Shown here piece by piece: positions 34,000 through 42,405 of a DNA stretch of 56,804 bases. Location of the stretch: the NCBI GenBank assembly GCA_964489525.1, contig CAZAYY010000026.1:1-56804 (forward strand). Reading direction: 5' to 3'. Under the pieces are notes generated by a model. It had not been told where the DNA came from and did no database searches. It saw only the letters and a program-made list of their open reading frames with translations. The translations under genes were made by a program, and so were the position numbers. Origin of the DNA: CAZAYY01 sp964489525 (GTDB lineage: Bacteria > Chloroflexota > Anaerolineae > Anaerolineales > JABWBV01). How positions within the stretch are numbered: the stretch's first letter is position 1; every line of letters begins with the position of its first letter.

Positions 34000-34913
34000 C
34001 TGGATGTCCTGAAATTGTGTTTTCCCAACCGAGAGGGGCAGTCCCCTGCACAAAAAAACATGCTGCTGCGGCAGGTTTACCCGCAGCGCCCGGCAAAGAA
34101 TAGATAAGATTAACATGATTTTACCTTGCTTAACCAATCTCGTAAAGCATGAAATTCAAAACCCCCGATACTTCCTTTTTCCTGTCGTCACCCCTTCCGC
34201 CGCGCCCTACCGCGATACCGAGGTGACAGTCACCTCCAAGGTGACTGTCACCTTCCTTCCCTCCGTAGTCACGACTTCCGTCGTGTCCCCCGCCCCAGCG
34301 GGGCGGCATGATTATAGAACTCAGCCCAGCCGGGCTGCCAATGCCGTAGGCATGGCATTATCCACGCCTTTCTTGACAGCAAACTTCGTGTCAGCCCTAC
34401 GGGCTTGGGGAAAATCGCCAGGCATTGTCTATAATCATGTCAGCCCTACGGGCTTGAATGCCCCCATGTCGTCACGACTTATGGTTTTTGATTTCCAAAA
34501 TCGGCATAATCTGCCAGGGATGTATACCGAAAGTGGTTGTCAAAGACCATCAGTCGTGTCCCGCCTTCGCGCAGTTGGGGCTGTCCAAAAATGGCACGAT
34601 ATATCGTGCCCCTACCAGGATGCCACCCCCACCAGCCCATCCTCCCGGCATGTCGCTGCGAGCCCCGACAGGGGCGAAGCAATCTCCTCTTCTGGGCAAA
34701 ACAGACCGAAAACGACCAAAGTCGTCACTACAAAAGAACACCCCCCATAACAGCGACTTCACTCAACTTAAAATGAATAACCCCCGAACTTGTTATCCCA
34801 AACTCCCCTTAAAACAGGTCATTTGTCCCAAAAAACACGGGGCAGTTGTCCCTGGAATTGCTGTGTGAGTTCGGTTATGCTAAAGGTATCTGAACGACAA
34901 CAGGAGAGCCAAT
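34000..34913. repeat. 900-bp gap with several repeat families
   Basis: I see no supported gene. It contains the inverted repeats ggtgacagtcacc and aaggtgactgtcacctt (34220-34255) and two tcagccctacgggcttg copies (34391, 34440) with related hairpins. One TTATCCACG sequence (34358-34366) is like a DnaA box. A ggcacgatatatcgtgcc palindrome lies at about 34591, and a block (34640-34737) closely matches 14327-14424. The last 60 bp should hold the promoter of the 34914 gene. Confidence 0.8.
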
Positions 34914-35135
34914 ATGTCCGAAACAAACTGGGAAACAATCAAAGTCCACTATTGCAGCCGGGCCGGGGCTGAAGTGACCCTGGAAGCCCAGGTAATTTAT
35001 CCTCCCGAATTCCTTCCCGACCAACCGCCGCGTGTGGTGGCTCATCGCTGTTCCTACGGCGTGGAGTGCAACCTGATGGACAAACCCACCTGTGTCTGGT
35101 CTGGCACCAATCCGAACTACGATCCATTTGAATAA
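34914..35135 (+). CDS. Small cysteine-containing hypothetical protein
   Basis: A 73-residue protein with a strong CAGGAG ribosome-binding site. Four cysteines occur at HYC (14), RCSYGVEC (45, 51) and TCVW (59), and a conserved-looking end SGTNPNYDPF. The spacing could hold a metal, but I do not recognise the family. It is followed by a hairpin terminator, so it is a single-gene unit. Confidence 0.7.
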   Translation: MSETNWETIKVHYCSRAGAEVTLEAQVIYPPEFLPDQPPRVVAHRCSYGVECNLMDKPTCVWSGTNPNYDPFE

Positions 35136-35184
35136 ACGTTCCCCAAGCCGTTCTGGGAGCATTTCAGAAGGTTTCCAGCCATTG

Positions 35185-35206
35185 CCAGCGCTCAGGCGCT
35201 GGTTTT
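35185..35206 (+). terminator. Rho-independent terminator
   Basis: CCAGCGC (35185-35191) / GCGCTGG (35196-35202) with loop tcag, followed by tttt, 50 bases after the small cysteine protein gene. Confidence 0.7.
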
Positions 35207-35243
35207 GTGTTAAGATGGACGAAAACCATCTTCAGGATATCGG

Positions 35244-36443
35244 ATGCAGAAAATCAAACCGTTCCAGGCAAGCCGGTTAGCCATTGTAGACAGCACACTG
35301 CGTGAAGGGCAGCAAAGCCTTCACCCTCGCTTCCCCGACCGGGGAATTGTTTTTTCGGAAGCCCAACAGTTGGAATTGGCTGCACTGCTGATTGAATTTG
35401 GTGTGGATCATATCGAAATTTTTGCCCCGGTTCGGTCTCCCAGTGCTGCCAGAATTGCCCGCCAGGTAATTGCCCTGGCCCGTAGTACGTCTACCCGTGT
35501 GCTCGTGCATACTCGCGTCACGGCCGAAGATGTTCAGGCTGCCCTTGACCTGGATGTGGATGGCATTAACCTGTTTATCAACCTCTCTCCGTTTGGCAAA
35601 TTTTCCCAGGGTGGCGAAGCCCAGGCCCGGGTGGAGGCAGTACTCGGCCAGCTGGGAAGCCACCAGGGGCGCAGGCAGGTCATCCGCCTCAGTCTGGAAG
35701 ACGCCTTCCGCACCTCCCCAAAAACCATTTTGGGCCTGCTGCAAGTTTTTTCCGGCGCAATTAACCGGGTTGGCCTGCCCGATACCACCGGATTGGCCTA
35801 CCCGGCGGAAGTTGCCAGGTTGGTTAAGGCCGTCAAAAAGGCATATCCCGGTTTGGAAGTTGAGTGTCACTTTCACAACGATATTGGGTTGGCCGTTGCG
35901 AATGCAATCTATGCCCTGGCGAGCGGCGCCACCCTGCTGGACACCACCCTGTTAGGAATCGGGGAACGCACCGGCATTGTTCCGCTCAGTGGGCTGCTGG
36001 CGGCATTGTGCAAAACCCCCCAGGTGTATGAAGTACTTCGCCAGAAATACCGCCTGGAAATGCTGCCCAGGCTCGACCAGTGTGCGGCAGAAATGCTCGG
36101 CATCCCGGTTCCGTTTCAAATGCCGGTTTCCGCGCCGGGTGCTTTTGCTCATGTTTCCGGGGTGCATGTGCGCGGTCATGCCTACAACCCGGCTGCGTAC
36201 CAGCGGCTTTCCCCGGCCTGGTTTGGGTGCGAACCGCGAATATGCCGGGCGTCTGCTGTTGTGGGCAAGAGCGCCCTGCTGCAGCGCGCTGCCGAACTTG
36301 GGCTTGTCTTGACGGAGCCAAACGCCCAACTCCTGGCAGATGCAGTGCGCGAACAGGCCCGGGAGAAAGGCGAAATTTCCCCACAAGAAGTGGATGACCT
36401 CATTCGGGGCTGGACTTCACCCAGGCCAGGTGATGAATGCTGA
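35244..36443 (+). CDS. Homocitrate synthase / isopropylmalate synthase family enzyme
   Basis: A 399-residue DRE-TIM metallolyase that condenses acetyl-CoA with a 2-oxo acid. Signature motifs are DSTLREGQQ (16-24), HFHNDIGLAVANA (around 213-225) and LLGIGERTGIVPL. The length and lack of a regulatory C-terminal domain fit homocitrate synthase (NifV/lysine type) better than LeuA, but the substrate cannot be fixed from motifs alone, and no lysine or nif genes are nearby. AGGA precedes the ATG by six bases. It stands alone between two terminators. Confidence 0.82.
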   Translation: MQKIKPFQASRLAIVDSTLREGQQSLHPRFPDRGIVFSEAQQLELAALLIEFGVDHIEIFAPVRSPSAARIARQVIALARSTSTRVLVHTRVTAEDVQAALDLDVDGINLFINLSPFGKFSQGGEAQARVEAVLGQLGSHQGRRQVIRLSLEDAFRTSPKTILGLLQVFSGAINRVGLPDTTGLAYPAEVARLVKAVKKAYPGLEVECHFHNDIGLAVANAIYALASGATLLDTTLLGIGERTGIVPLSGLLAALCKTPQVYEVLRQKYRLEMLPRLDQCAAEMLGIPVPFQMPVSAPGAFAHVSGVHVRGHAYNPAAYQRLSPAWFGCEPRICRASAVVGKSALLQRAAELGLVLTEPNAQLLADAVREQAREKGEISPQEVDDLIRGWTSPRPGDEC

Positions 36444-36444
36444 C

Positions 36445-36479
36445 AAAAAAACGCTCCAGGCATCCTGGAGCGTTTTTTT
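36445..36479. terminator. Bidirectional terminator
   Basis: A 16-bp stem including AACGCTCCAGG / CCTGGAGCGTT with loop CAT and A/T runs on both sides. It lies between the convergent homocitrate-synthase-like gene and the BMP gene. Confidence 0.92.
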
Positions 36480-36551
36480 AGGCATGGTATTTAGTTTTAT
36501 GACCGGCAGGGCAGTATGTTGGCTGCCCTGCCAGAGAGAACAAAGGGTGGT

Positions 36552-37568
36552 TTAGTAGCCGGTGGCCAGCGCGCCGCTCTTCAGGGCTTCGTCCAGCTCA
36601 TTGATTTTGGCTTTGACGTCGGCGGGGATAACGGAATCAAAATCGTGGTAGGGGGCCAGGCCGGTTGCGCCGAGGAAGTTGCCAGCCGGGAAGCTGCCTT
36701 CCTGGGCGGCTTTAATCAGGTCGAATACACCCGGGGTGATCAGCTTCATCGCGCTGGAGATCAGGCAGGGGTGGGCTTCGGGAACGGTGCCCCACTGGTC
36801 GGTGTCGACACCGATGCAGAACTTGCCCGCATTGGCCGCAACCTCAATCAAGGCGCCGTTGCCGGTCTTGCCGCCCGCACCAAAGATCACATCCGCGCCC
36901 TGGTCCATGGCCTGCTTGGCAGTGGAGGCGCCCCATTCCGGGTCGGTAAAGGCAACATCCATGCCGCCGGGGTGGAAGGTGGAGATGATGTTGATGTTGG
37001 GGTTGATGTAGCGAGCGCCGTTTTCATAGCCAACTTTGAAGGCCACAACCGGGGGAACCAGGTCGGTGCCAAGCACAGCGGCAATTGTGCCAGTCTTGGT
37101 CATCTGGGCGGCCAGAGCGCCAGCCAGGAAGCCAGCTTTGTCTTCGGGGAAGATTAATCCAGCAACGTTGGCGATGGCGGCTCCCTGGAACTGGTCCACA
37201 CCAATGAACTTGATGTCGGGATATTGGGCGGCCGCAGCGGCGGTGGCTTCACCCAGTGCAAACCCAACGGTCACGATCACGTCGTAGTTCTTGTCGGCGA
37301 ACAGACCAATGTTGGCAGCATAGTCCTTGGCATCCTTGGTTTCCACATATTCCACGAGGGCACCCAGTTCTGCTTCAGCCCGCTGCACACCTTCCCAGGC
37401 CGACTGGTTGAAGGACTTGTCGTCCACTTCACCCACGTCCGTCACCAGGCCTACGCACAGCACATCAGCATCTGCGCAGTCGGCTTCGGTGGCGGCGGTC
37501 TGGCAGCCGGCCAGGGCCAACACTGCAACCATCAGCAACACAAATAAAATCAGGGTTTTCTTGCTCAT
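36552..37568 (-). CDS. BMP-family substrate-binding lipoprotein
   Basis: A 338-residue lipoprotein (signal to LALAGC, lipidated Cys22) of the BmpA/Med/PnrA family that binds purine nucleosides. Typical segments are DVGEVDDKSFNQSAWEG, GFLAGALAAQMTKTG and IFGAGGKTGNGALIEVA. It most likely feeds the ABC transporter at 30292-33999 although it is transcribed separately from its own promoter with palindromic operators. A second, more divergent BMP-like lipoprotein gene lies upstream. Confidence 0.92.
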   Translation of the reverse strand: MSKKTLILFVLLMVAVLALAGCQTAATEADCADADVLCVGLVTDVGEVDDKSFNQSAWEGVQRAEAELGALVEYVETKDAKDYAANIGLFADKNYDVIVTVGFALGEATAAAAAQYPDIKFIGVDQFQGAAIANVAGLIFPEDKAGFLAGALAAQMTKTGTIAAVLGTDLVPPVVAFKVGYENGARYINPNINIISTFHPGGMDVAFTDPEWGASTAKQAMDQGADVIFGAGGKTGNGALIEVAANAGKFCIGVDTDQWGTVPEAHPCLISSAMKLITPGVFDLIKAAQEGSFPAGNFLGATGLAPYHDFDSVIPADVKAKINELDEALKSGALATGY

Positions 37569-37626
37569 TTGGCTTCTCCTTAATATGGTAAGAAAATTGT
37601 TTTTCAGCTTTGTAGCCTTACCCTTA

Positions 37627-37655
37627 ATTACATATTAATCTAATCAAAATGGCAA
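37627..37655 (-). promoter_or_regulatory. Promoter of the BMP lipoprotein gene
   Basis: On the minus strand, -35 TTGCCA (37655-37650) and -10 TGTAAT (37632-37627) are separated by 17 bp, about 60 bp upstream of the ATG, in an AT-rich leader. Confidence 0.55.
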
Positions 37656-37671
37656 GGGGTATTTGTACTCA

Positions 37672-37692
37672 AATTGTTAACAATTGCGCAAT
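37672..37692. promoter_or_regulatory. Two adjacent palindromes upstream of the BMP promoter
   Basis: AATTGTTAACAATT (37672-37685) and ATTGCGCAAT (37683-37692) are perfect palindromes that overlap by three bases, 17 bp upstream of the -35 box. Likely operator or activator sites for the transporter system. Confidence 0.5.
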
Positions 37693-37748
37693 AGTTTAAT
37701 CTTCTCATTTTTTTAACAAGAGATACACCCGCTGCGAATCGTTTCGGC

Positions 37749-37783
37749 AAAAACCCCCACACCAAAGCCAAACTGGCCGGTGT
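37749..37783 (-). terminator. Terminator of the BMP-like lipoprotein gene
   Basis: ACACC...GCCA / TGGC...GGTGT stem (37759-37783) followed on the minus strand by a T-run (37753-37749), 26 bases after the upstream lipoprotein gene stops. Confidence 0.6.
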
Positions 37784-37808
37784 AAAGGCTCATCCGCCCC
37801 TGGGACCC

Positions 37809-38906
37809 TTAAGGAGCAGGTGTGGGTGTGGGGGTAGGGCCTGCGCCGGTGTCAATCCAGCCGCCCTGCAGGTCTGCCAGCATGGCTTCACCCAGGCGCA
37901 TCCGCCCGGCGGTTAAAATGTCCGGGTTGGCATCTGCCAGTTCAACAGGCAGCGGTTCGAAGATGCCCGTTTCTCCCGCCAGCAGGCGCGGCAGGTATTC
38001 AAGGTACACCTTGCTGACATCACTTCGAATGGAAACCACCCATTGGCTTTCGGTTCCGGGTGGGGGAGGGGCAGCCGCAATCACCTGGATTTCCTGGCTG
38101 GCCAGGTAGCGCAGCAGCGCTTCATCCCCGGCACCTGGGGCCACAAACACAGTTTCCACAAACCGGTTGCGCATGAAATCCGCCAGGACGTTCCATTCTG
38201 CCGGGCTGGCGTTGGCAGGCAGTCCGGCGTACAGCGGGTAGGCATAGTAGGGCGGCCCTAAAGGCCGGCACAGCCCGCAGAAAAAGCGCACCCCGTTTTG
38301 AAAACCAATCCGGGCTGCCTGTCCGGTTTCCGAGTCTTCCACACTAATCACGCCTACCCGCCAGCCCGGGGTGACCACAGCAGCCAGGTACCCAGCCAGG
38401 AACCCGGTCTGGTCGGGGGCATTACCCCCCGCAATACTCACCAGGTTGGGTGCCGGGGCCACTCCCGCCAGCCCGGCTACCAGAAAGTTTGTTCCCGGCG
38501 CACCACTCACCAGGCCGTCTATCTCCGCCGCGGTGGTTTTGGGGGCTGCCAGAACCACAATATAGCGAGCTTCTGCTGCCTCCACAGGAGAAAGGGTCTG
38601 GCGAATTTGCCAGCGCAGCCCTGCTGCGGGCGCCTGAAGGGCCAGTTCTGCTTGCAGCAAATCGGATAGACCGCCATCAGAACCAGGCAGTGCCAGCAAA
38701 ATGGCTAACGGCGCCAGCGGGGTGGCTGTGGGGGCAGGGGTGGCGCTTGGTTCAGGGCTTGGGGTGAGCGTGGGTGTGGATGGTTCCGCCACGGGTGGGT
38801 TTGCACCCTGTGTGGGAGCAGGGCTTGCGCTTTCCATGCAGCCTGCCAACATCAAGACCAGTACGGCTGCTGCAAGCAAAACTCGGGTGAGCTGCTTTTT
38901 GTTCAA
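37809..38906 (-). CDS. Divergent BMP-like lipoprotein
   Basis: A 365-residue lipoprotein (lipobox LAGC, Cys23) with a Thr/Pro-rich linker (about 28-68). The core resembles the BMP fold (GNAPDQTGFLAGYLAAVV, DSETGQAARIGFQNGV, FVAPGAGDEALLRYL). The nucleoside-binding segments are poorly kept compared with the BMP protein 240 bp downstream, so the ligand may differ. It ends in another Thr/Pro repeat. Same strand as the canonical gene but separated by a terminator. Confidence 0.75.
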   Translation of the reverse strand: MNKKQLTRVLLAAAVLVLMLAGCMESASPAPTQGANPPVAEPSTPTLTPSPEPSATPAPTATPLAPLAILLALPGSDGGLSDLLQAELALQAPAAGLRWQIRQTLSPVEAAEARYIVVLAAPKTTAAEIDGLVSGAPGTNFLVAGLAGVAPAPNLVSIAGGNAPDQTGFLAGYLAAVVTPGWRVGVISVEDSETGQAARIGFQNGVRFFCGLCRPLGPPYYAYPLYAGLPANASPAEWNVLADFMRNRFVETVFVAPGAGDEALLRYLASQEIQVIAAAPPPPGTESQWVVSIRSDVSKVYLEYLPRLLAGETGIFEPLPVELADANPDILTAGRMRLGEAMLADLQGGWIDTGAGPTPTPTPAP

Positions 38907-39116
38907 CGGTTTTCTCTCCTGTATTTGTGTACGGCAATTTTACCGGGATAAATTTTGCCAATTGGCACCATAGATGCACCTGAATTCTACCAAGAAACGG
39001 CTTCAAGGGGTTGCTGCGGTATAATCGAACCGGGCGGTAAATACTCCCACAAAACCCCGCCGGCGGTTAACCGGCTGCAGCTGGCTGGCTTCCCTTTTTG
39101 CTGTGAAAGGAGCGAC
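38907..39116. other. Divergent promoter region
   Basis: Gap between the BMP-like lipoprotein (minus) and DUF389 gene (plus). No gene; gcggtataatcg at about 39016 could be a -10 element for the plus-strand gene. Confidence 0.5.
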
Positions 39117-40334
39117 GTGAACGAATTACGCAACCAGATGATTCCCGACGACCCGGACCACTTGCCCCCCGCTCGCCGCAGGCAAGCCAGGCGTTTGCTG
39201 GTCCCGCTGGACGGTGACAAACAGGCAGAATTTATCGAGCAGATGGCGGCTTCTTCTGCGCCATCGGTGGATTTCTTCCTGTTCTCGCTGATTTCCGGGT
39301 TGGTGATGGGCGCCGGTCTGCTGGTAGACCATCCTGGCCTGCTGGTTTTTGGACTGCTGGTTGCCCCTTTGCTGGCCCCTGTGGTGGGCCTTTCAGTGGG
39401 CGTGGCGTTGGGGGCGCCGGCCCAGTTTGGCCGCAGCCTGTTGGCATTCACCATTGGCTGTGGGTTTGTGTTGGTAGGTGGGCTAGCCGCTGGTTTGGTT
39501 TCAGAATTCTGGTTTCCTGGCGCCGACAGCCTCATGCTTCAGGCCCGTTTTCATGCCCGGTTGAACTGGGTTTACGCCCTGGTGGCGGTGTATGGTGCCC
39601 TGGCAACAGCCATAACCCTGGCGCGCCGTCCCGAACATGCCGGGCTGCCCTCCGTAGCCCTGGCTTACAGCCTTTACCTGCCCCTGGTGGTGGCCGGTTT
39701 TGGGTTGAGCGCTGGCCTGCCCGAACTGTGGCCCGCCGGGCTGGTGATCTTTGCGGTTCACCTGGCAGGCACGGTGCTCCTGGCTGCGTTCGCATTGGCC
39801 TTTATGGGCTGCCGTCCATCTTCGGTTTTTGGATACACCCTGGGCGGCGCTTTTGCGCTGCTGGCGGTTGTGGTGCTGCTGGGAGTCAGCGGCGCCGGCG
39901 TTGCTGTCACCGGGCAGATTGCCATTCCAACCTTTACCCCTTCGCCTACCCTGACCCTGACCCCCACAGAAACTCCCACCGCCACCCCGGTGCCCCCCAC
40001 CGCCACGCCTGTTCCGCCGACAGCCACATCCACCTTTACCCCGGTGCCCCCTACCGAAACCTTCACCCCCAGCCCGGTTCCTCCTACGGCCACCCCTGTG
40101 CCGGTTTTTGCTGTGGTGAGCGCAGTGGGGGACACGGGGGCTTTCATTCGCAGTTCTCCCGCTGGCGAGCGCATCAAAGTCCTGGCGAACGGCACACTTG
40201 TCCGCGTTCTGGAACAGCCTGTGGTGGTAGACCGCCAGGAGTGGTTCCACGTTCTCACCCCCGATGGCATTGATGGCTGGATGTTGGGCCTGGTGATTAC
40301 GATTGCCACCCCCCAACCCAACTGGGGGCCATAA
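39117..40334 (+). CDS. DUF389 membrane protein with C-terminal SH3-like domain
   Basis: The GTG at 39117 has AAAGGAG seven bases upstream, so I prefer it to the longer frame from 38955. Residues about 45-260 form a multi-helix membrane domain like DUF389 (LISGLVMGAGLLVDHPGLLVFG, LVAPLLAPVVGLSVGVALG). A Thr/Pro linker of about 60 residues follows, then an SH3-type module (AFIRSSPAGERIKVLANGTL, GWMLGLVITI) that may bind wall glycan outside the cell. The fusion is uncommon. Function unknown. Confidence 0.78.
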   Translation: MNELRNQMIPDDPDHLPPARRRQARRLLVPLDGDKQAEFIEQMAASSAPSVDFFLFSLISGLVMGAGLLVDHPGLLVFGLLVAPLLAPVVGLSVGVALGAPAQFGRSLLAFTIGCGFVLVGGLAAGLVSEFWFPGADSLMLQARFHARLNWVYALVAVYGALATAITLARRPEHAGLPSVALAYSLYLPLVVAGFGLSAGLPELWPAGLVIFAVHLAGTVLLAAFALAFMGCRPSSVFGYTLGGAFALLAVVVLLGVSGAGVAVTGQIAIPTFTPSPTLTLTPTETPTATPVPPTATPVPPTATSTFTPVPPTETFTPSPVPPTATPVPVFAVVSAVGDTGAFIRSSPAGERIKVLANGTLVRVLEQPVVVDRQEWFHVLTPDGIDGWMLGLVITIATPQPNWGP

Positions 40335-40380
40335 CCCCCCCTCCGGGATGGCAAAACAGCCGTTTTTTTATTGAAGTGGG

Positions 40381-41139
40381 TCAGGCGGCAAGCAGGGCGG
40401 TGAAACCGTCGTACAGCAGTTTTGCGCCCGTAACCAGCAGAAAGGTGTACGACAGGCGGTAGAACAATCGCTCGTCAAACACCCTGTGCAGTCGGATGCC
40501 AAGCCAGATACCCAAAGGGGCCAGGGGACTGAGCAGCAGCGAAGCCAGCAGGTTTTCACTGCCAAACTGGCCGAGCAAAAAGTAGGGAACCAGTTTAACG
40601 AAGTTGACCACACCAAAAAACAATACGGTGGTCCCCACAAAAATGGTTTTATCTAATTGTTGGGGCAGCAGGTAAACCCCCAACGGCGGGCCGCCGGCGT
40701 GGACACCAAAACTGGTAAAGCCCGATACCGCCCCCCAAAATGCACCGCGCACAGCGTTGGGCCGGGTTTTGGCTGCGGGCCGCCCCTGGCGTAAAAAGTA
40801 GTTGAGGGAGAAAATAACGGCCACACTGCCCACCAAAATCCGCACCTGGTCATCCGAAAAATAGCGAAAAAACAAAGCGCCCAGGCCGATGCCCAGCATA
40901 GCAGCGGGCAGCAAAATTACCAGGTTGCGCCCGTCCCAGGATCGGCGGTAGTGCCAGACGTTAAAAATATCCATCAGGCACAGCAAGGGCAGCATGATCG
41001 CAGCAGCCTGTTGGGGCGGGATGACCAGCGCCATCAACGGCACACCCAATACACCCAGCCCGCTGCCAAACCCGCTTTTGGAAATGCCCACAAGCAGAAT
41101 GGCCAGGGTGGAGACGAAGTAGAACCAGGGGGAATCCAT
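40381..41139 (-). CDS. TauE/SafE-family anion permease
   Basis: A 252-residue protein from the ATG at 41139 (in-frame GTG at 41142 possible). It has about eight transmembrane helices with the repeated motif of the family: ISKSGFGSGLGVLGVPLMA in the first half and GFTSFGVHAGGPPLGVYLLP in the second. Members export sulfite, sulfoacetate or related organosulfur anions, but the substrate here is unknown. The gene is flanked by convergent and divergent neighbours and stands alone. Confidence 0.88.
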   Translation of the reverse strand: MDSPWFYFVSTLAILLVGISKSGFGSGLGVLGVPLMALVIPPQQAAAIMLPLLCLMDIFNVWHYRRSWDGRNLVILLPAAMLGIGLGALFFRYFSDDQVRILVGSVAVIFSLNYFLRQGRPAAKTRPNAVRGAFWGAVSGFTSFGVHAGGPPLGVYLLPQQLDKTIFVGTTVLFFGVVNFVKLVPYFLLGQFGSENLLASLLLSPLAPLGIWLGIRLHRVFDERLFYRLSYTFLLVTGAKLLYDGFTALLAA

Positions 41140-41309
41140 CACGAGGACGATTTTACCCGCTTTTGGCGTGCTAAAGTTGGGAAATGGGTGGTAAACAGGC
41201 AGCCCAGGCTTGCCTGTCACATCCCCCCTTGAACTTCCCACCGGGAAGGAACAATTCTACCTTATCCGCACGAGTAAAGTCGGGGTACAATCCGGATAGA
41301 GGTGTGCCG

Positions 41310-42293
41310 ATGACCACTGCTTTGTTTTCTTTACGCCCGGTGGACCCGGGGCGCGATTTTCCCCAAATGGTAGAAATGCTCCGCCCGTTGGAGGCGGTTT
41401 CACTGCAAAGCCTGGCTCGCTGGCATGGTCATCAGGTGGAGCGCGGGCTGCCTCTGGAAGTGGTGGTGGATGCTGCAGATCGCTGCCTGGGCTATTTCAG
41501 CCTGGGGTGGCGCAGTGGAGAGGATGATGGACAGTTTGATTTGGAGCTGTTGGTTGACCCTGCCCACCGGGGCCAGGGGGCCGGGCAAACCCTCTATGCC
41601 GCGATGTTGGAAAAGGCCCGTGAACTGAAGGCGGCAAGGCTTTTTGTGCGCATTGTAGAAGGCGATGCGCACAGCCTGGCATTCGCCCAGCATCGGGGGT
41701 TTACCCAGCGCAGTCACGGCATTGAAATGCGCCTTGCGCTGACCCACTTTGACAGCGCTGCCTTCGACCCATTGATAGAACGGCTGCGTGGGGAGGGCTT
41801 CCGCTTTACCCACATGGCCGAACTAGGCGACACAGAAGAAGCCCGGCGGCGGCTCTACCACCTGAACAACACCACCGGCGCAACCATTCCCGGCTCTGAT
41901 GGAGTGGGTTCGTGGCCTACCTTTGAAGAATTTGACAAAACTGTATGCCAGGCACTCTGGTACCGGCCTGAAGGACAGGTGGTGGCAATTGATATCCGTG
42001 CAAATATTTGGGCGGCCATGAGCGCAATTACCCGCTTTGATGGTGCGGACTATGCATACAACCTGTTTACCGGGGTGGATGTGGCCTACCGCGGGCGCGG
42101 CCTGGGGCAGGCGGTCAAGGTGCTGGCGCTGCGCTACGCGGCCCACGCCCTGGGGGTAACCGAAATACGCACCCACCACAACAGCCTGAACGCCCCGATG
42201 ATTGCCATTGACCGCAAGCTGGGCTATGTCCAGTCTGCCGGGGTGCTGGGGCTGGTGAAGGACTTGCAGCAGGCTTCAGGCGATAGGCGATAA
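41310..42293 (+). CDS. Tandem GNAT acetyltransferase
   Basis: A 327-residue protein from the ATG at 41310, supported by GAGGTG. Two GNAT domains: the first (about 8-160) has the acetyl-CoA loop HRGQGAGQTLY, and the second (about 170-320) has YRGRGLGQAVKVLA. Similar double-GNAT proteins include MshD-like enzymes and many of unknown substrate. The gene stands alone. Confidence 0.85.
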   Translation: MTTALFSLRPVDPGRDFPQMVEMLRPLEAVSLQSLARWHGHQVERGLPLEVVVDAADRCLGYFSLGWRSGEDDGQFDLELLVDPAHRGQGAGQTLYAAMLEKARELKAARLFVRIVEGDAHSLAFAQHRGFTQRSHGIEMRLALTHFDSAAFDPLIERLRGEGFRFTHMAELGDTEEARRRLYHLNNTTGATIPGSDGVGSWPTFEEFDKTVCQALWYRPEGQVVAIDIRANIWAAMSAITRFDGADYAYNLFTGVDVAYRGRGLGQAVKVLALRYAAHALGVTEIRTHHNSLNAPMIAIDRKLGYVQSAGVLGLVKDLQQASGDRR

Positions 42294-42405
42294 GCCACAA
42301 GCCACAAGCCACAAGGCTCTTTCCCGAAGGCTCGATTGCCTGTCCTCTGTCTTCCGCTCCCGGCTCCCAGCTTCCAGCTCCTGGCTCCTGGCTATGGACT
42401 CCCCG
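42294..42405. repeat. Short-unit repeats
   Basis: aagccacaagccacaagccac (about 42294-42315) and ctcccagctt/cagctcctggct units between convergent genes. The same word families occur at 17641-17859. Confidence 0.65.

Noticed and set aside
34115..34868. Several overlapping plus-strand frames in the 34.0-34.9 kb gap
   Set aside because: They run through dispersed repeats and hairpins, lack ribosome-binding sites, and resemble translations of the same repeats seen at 14.2-14.5 kb.
37569..37740. Purine riboswitch in the BMP gene leader
   Set aside because: The leader is AT-rich and holds a promoter and palindromes, but I see no purine-aptamer three-way core.
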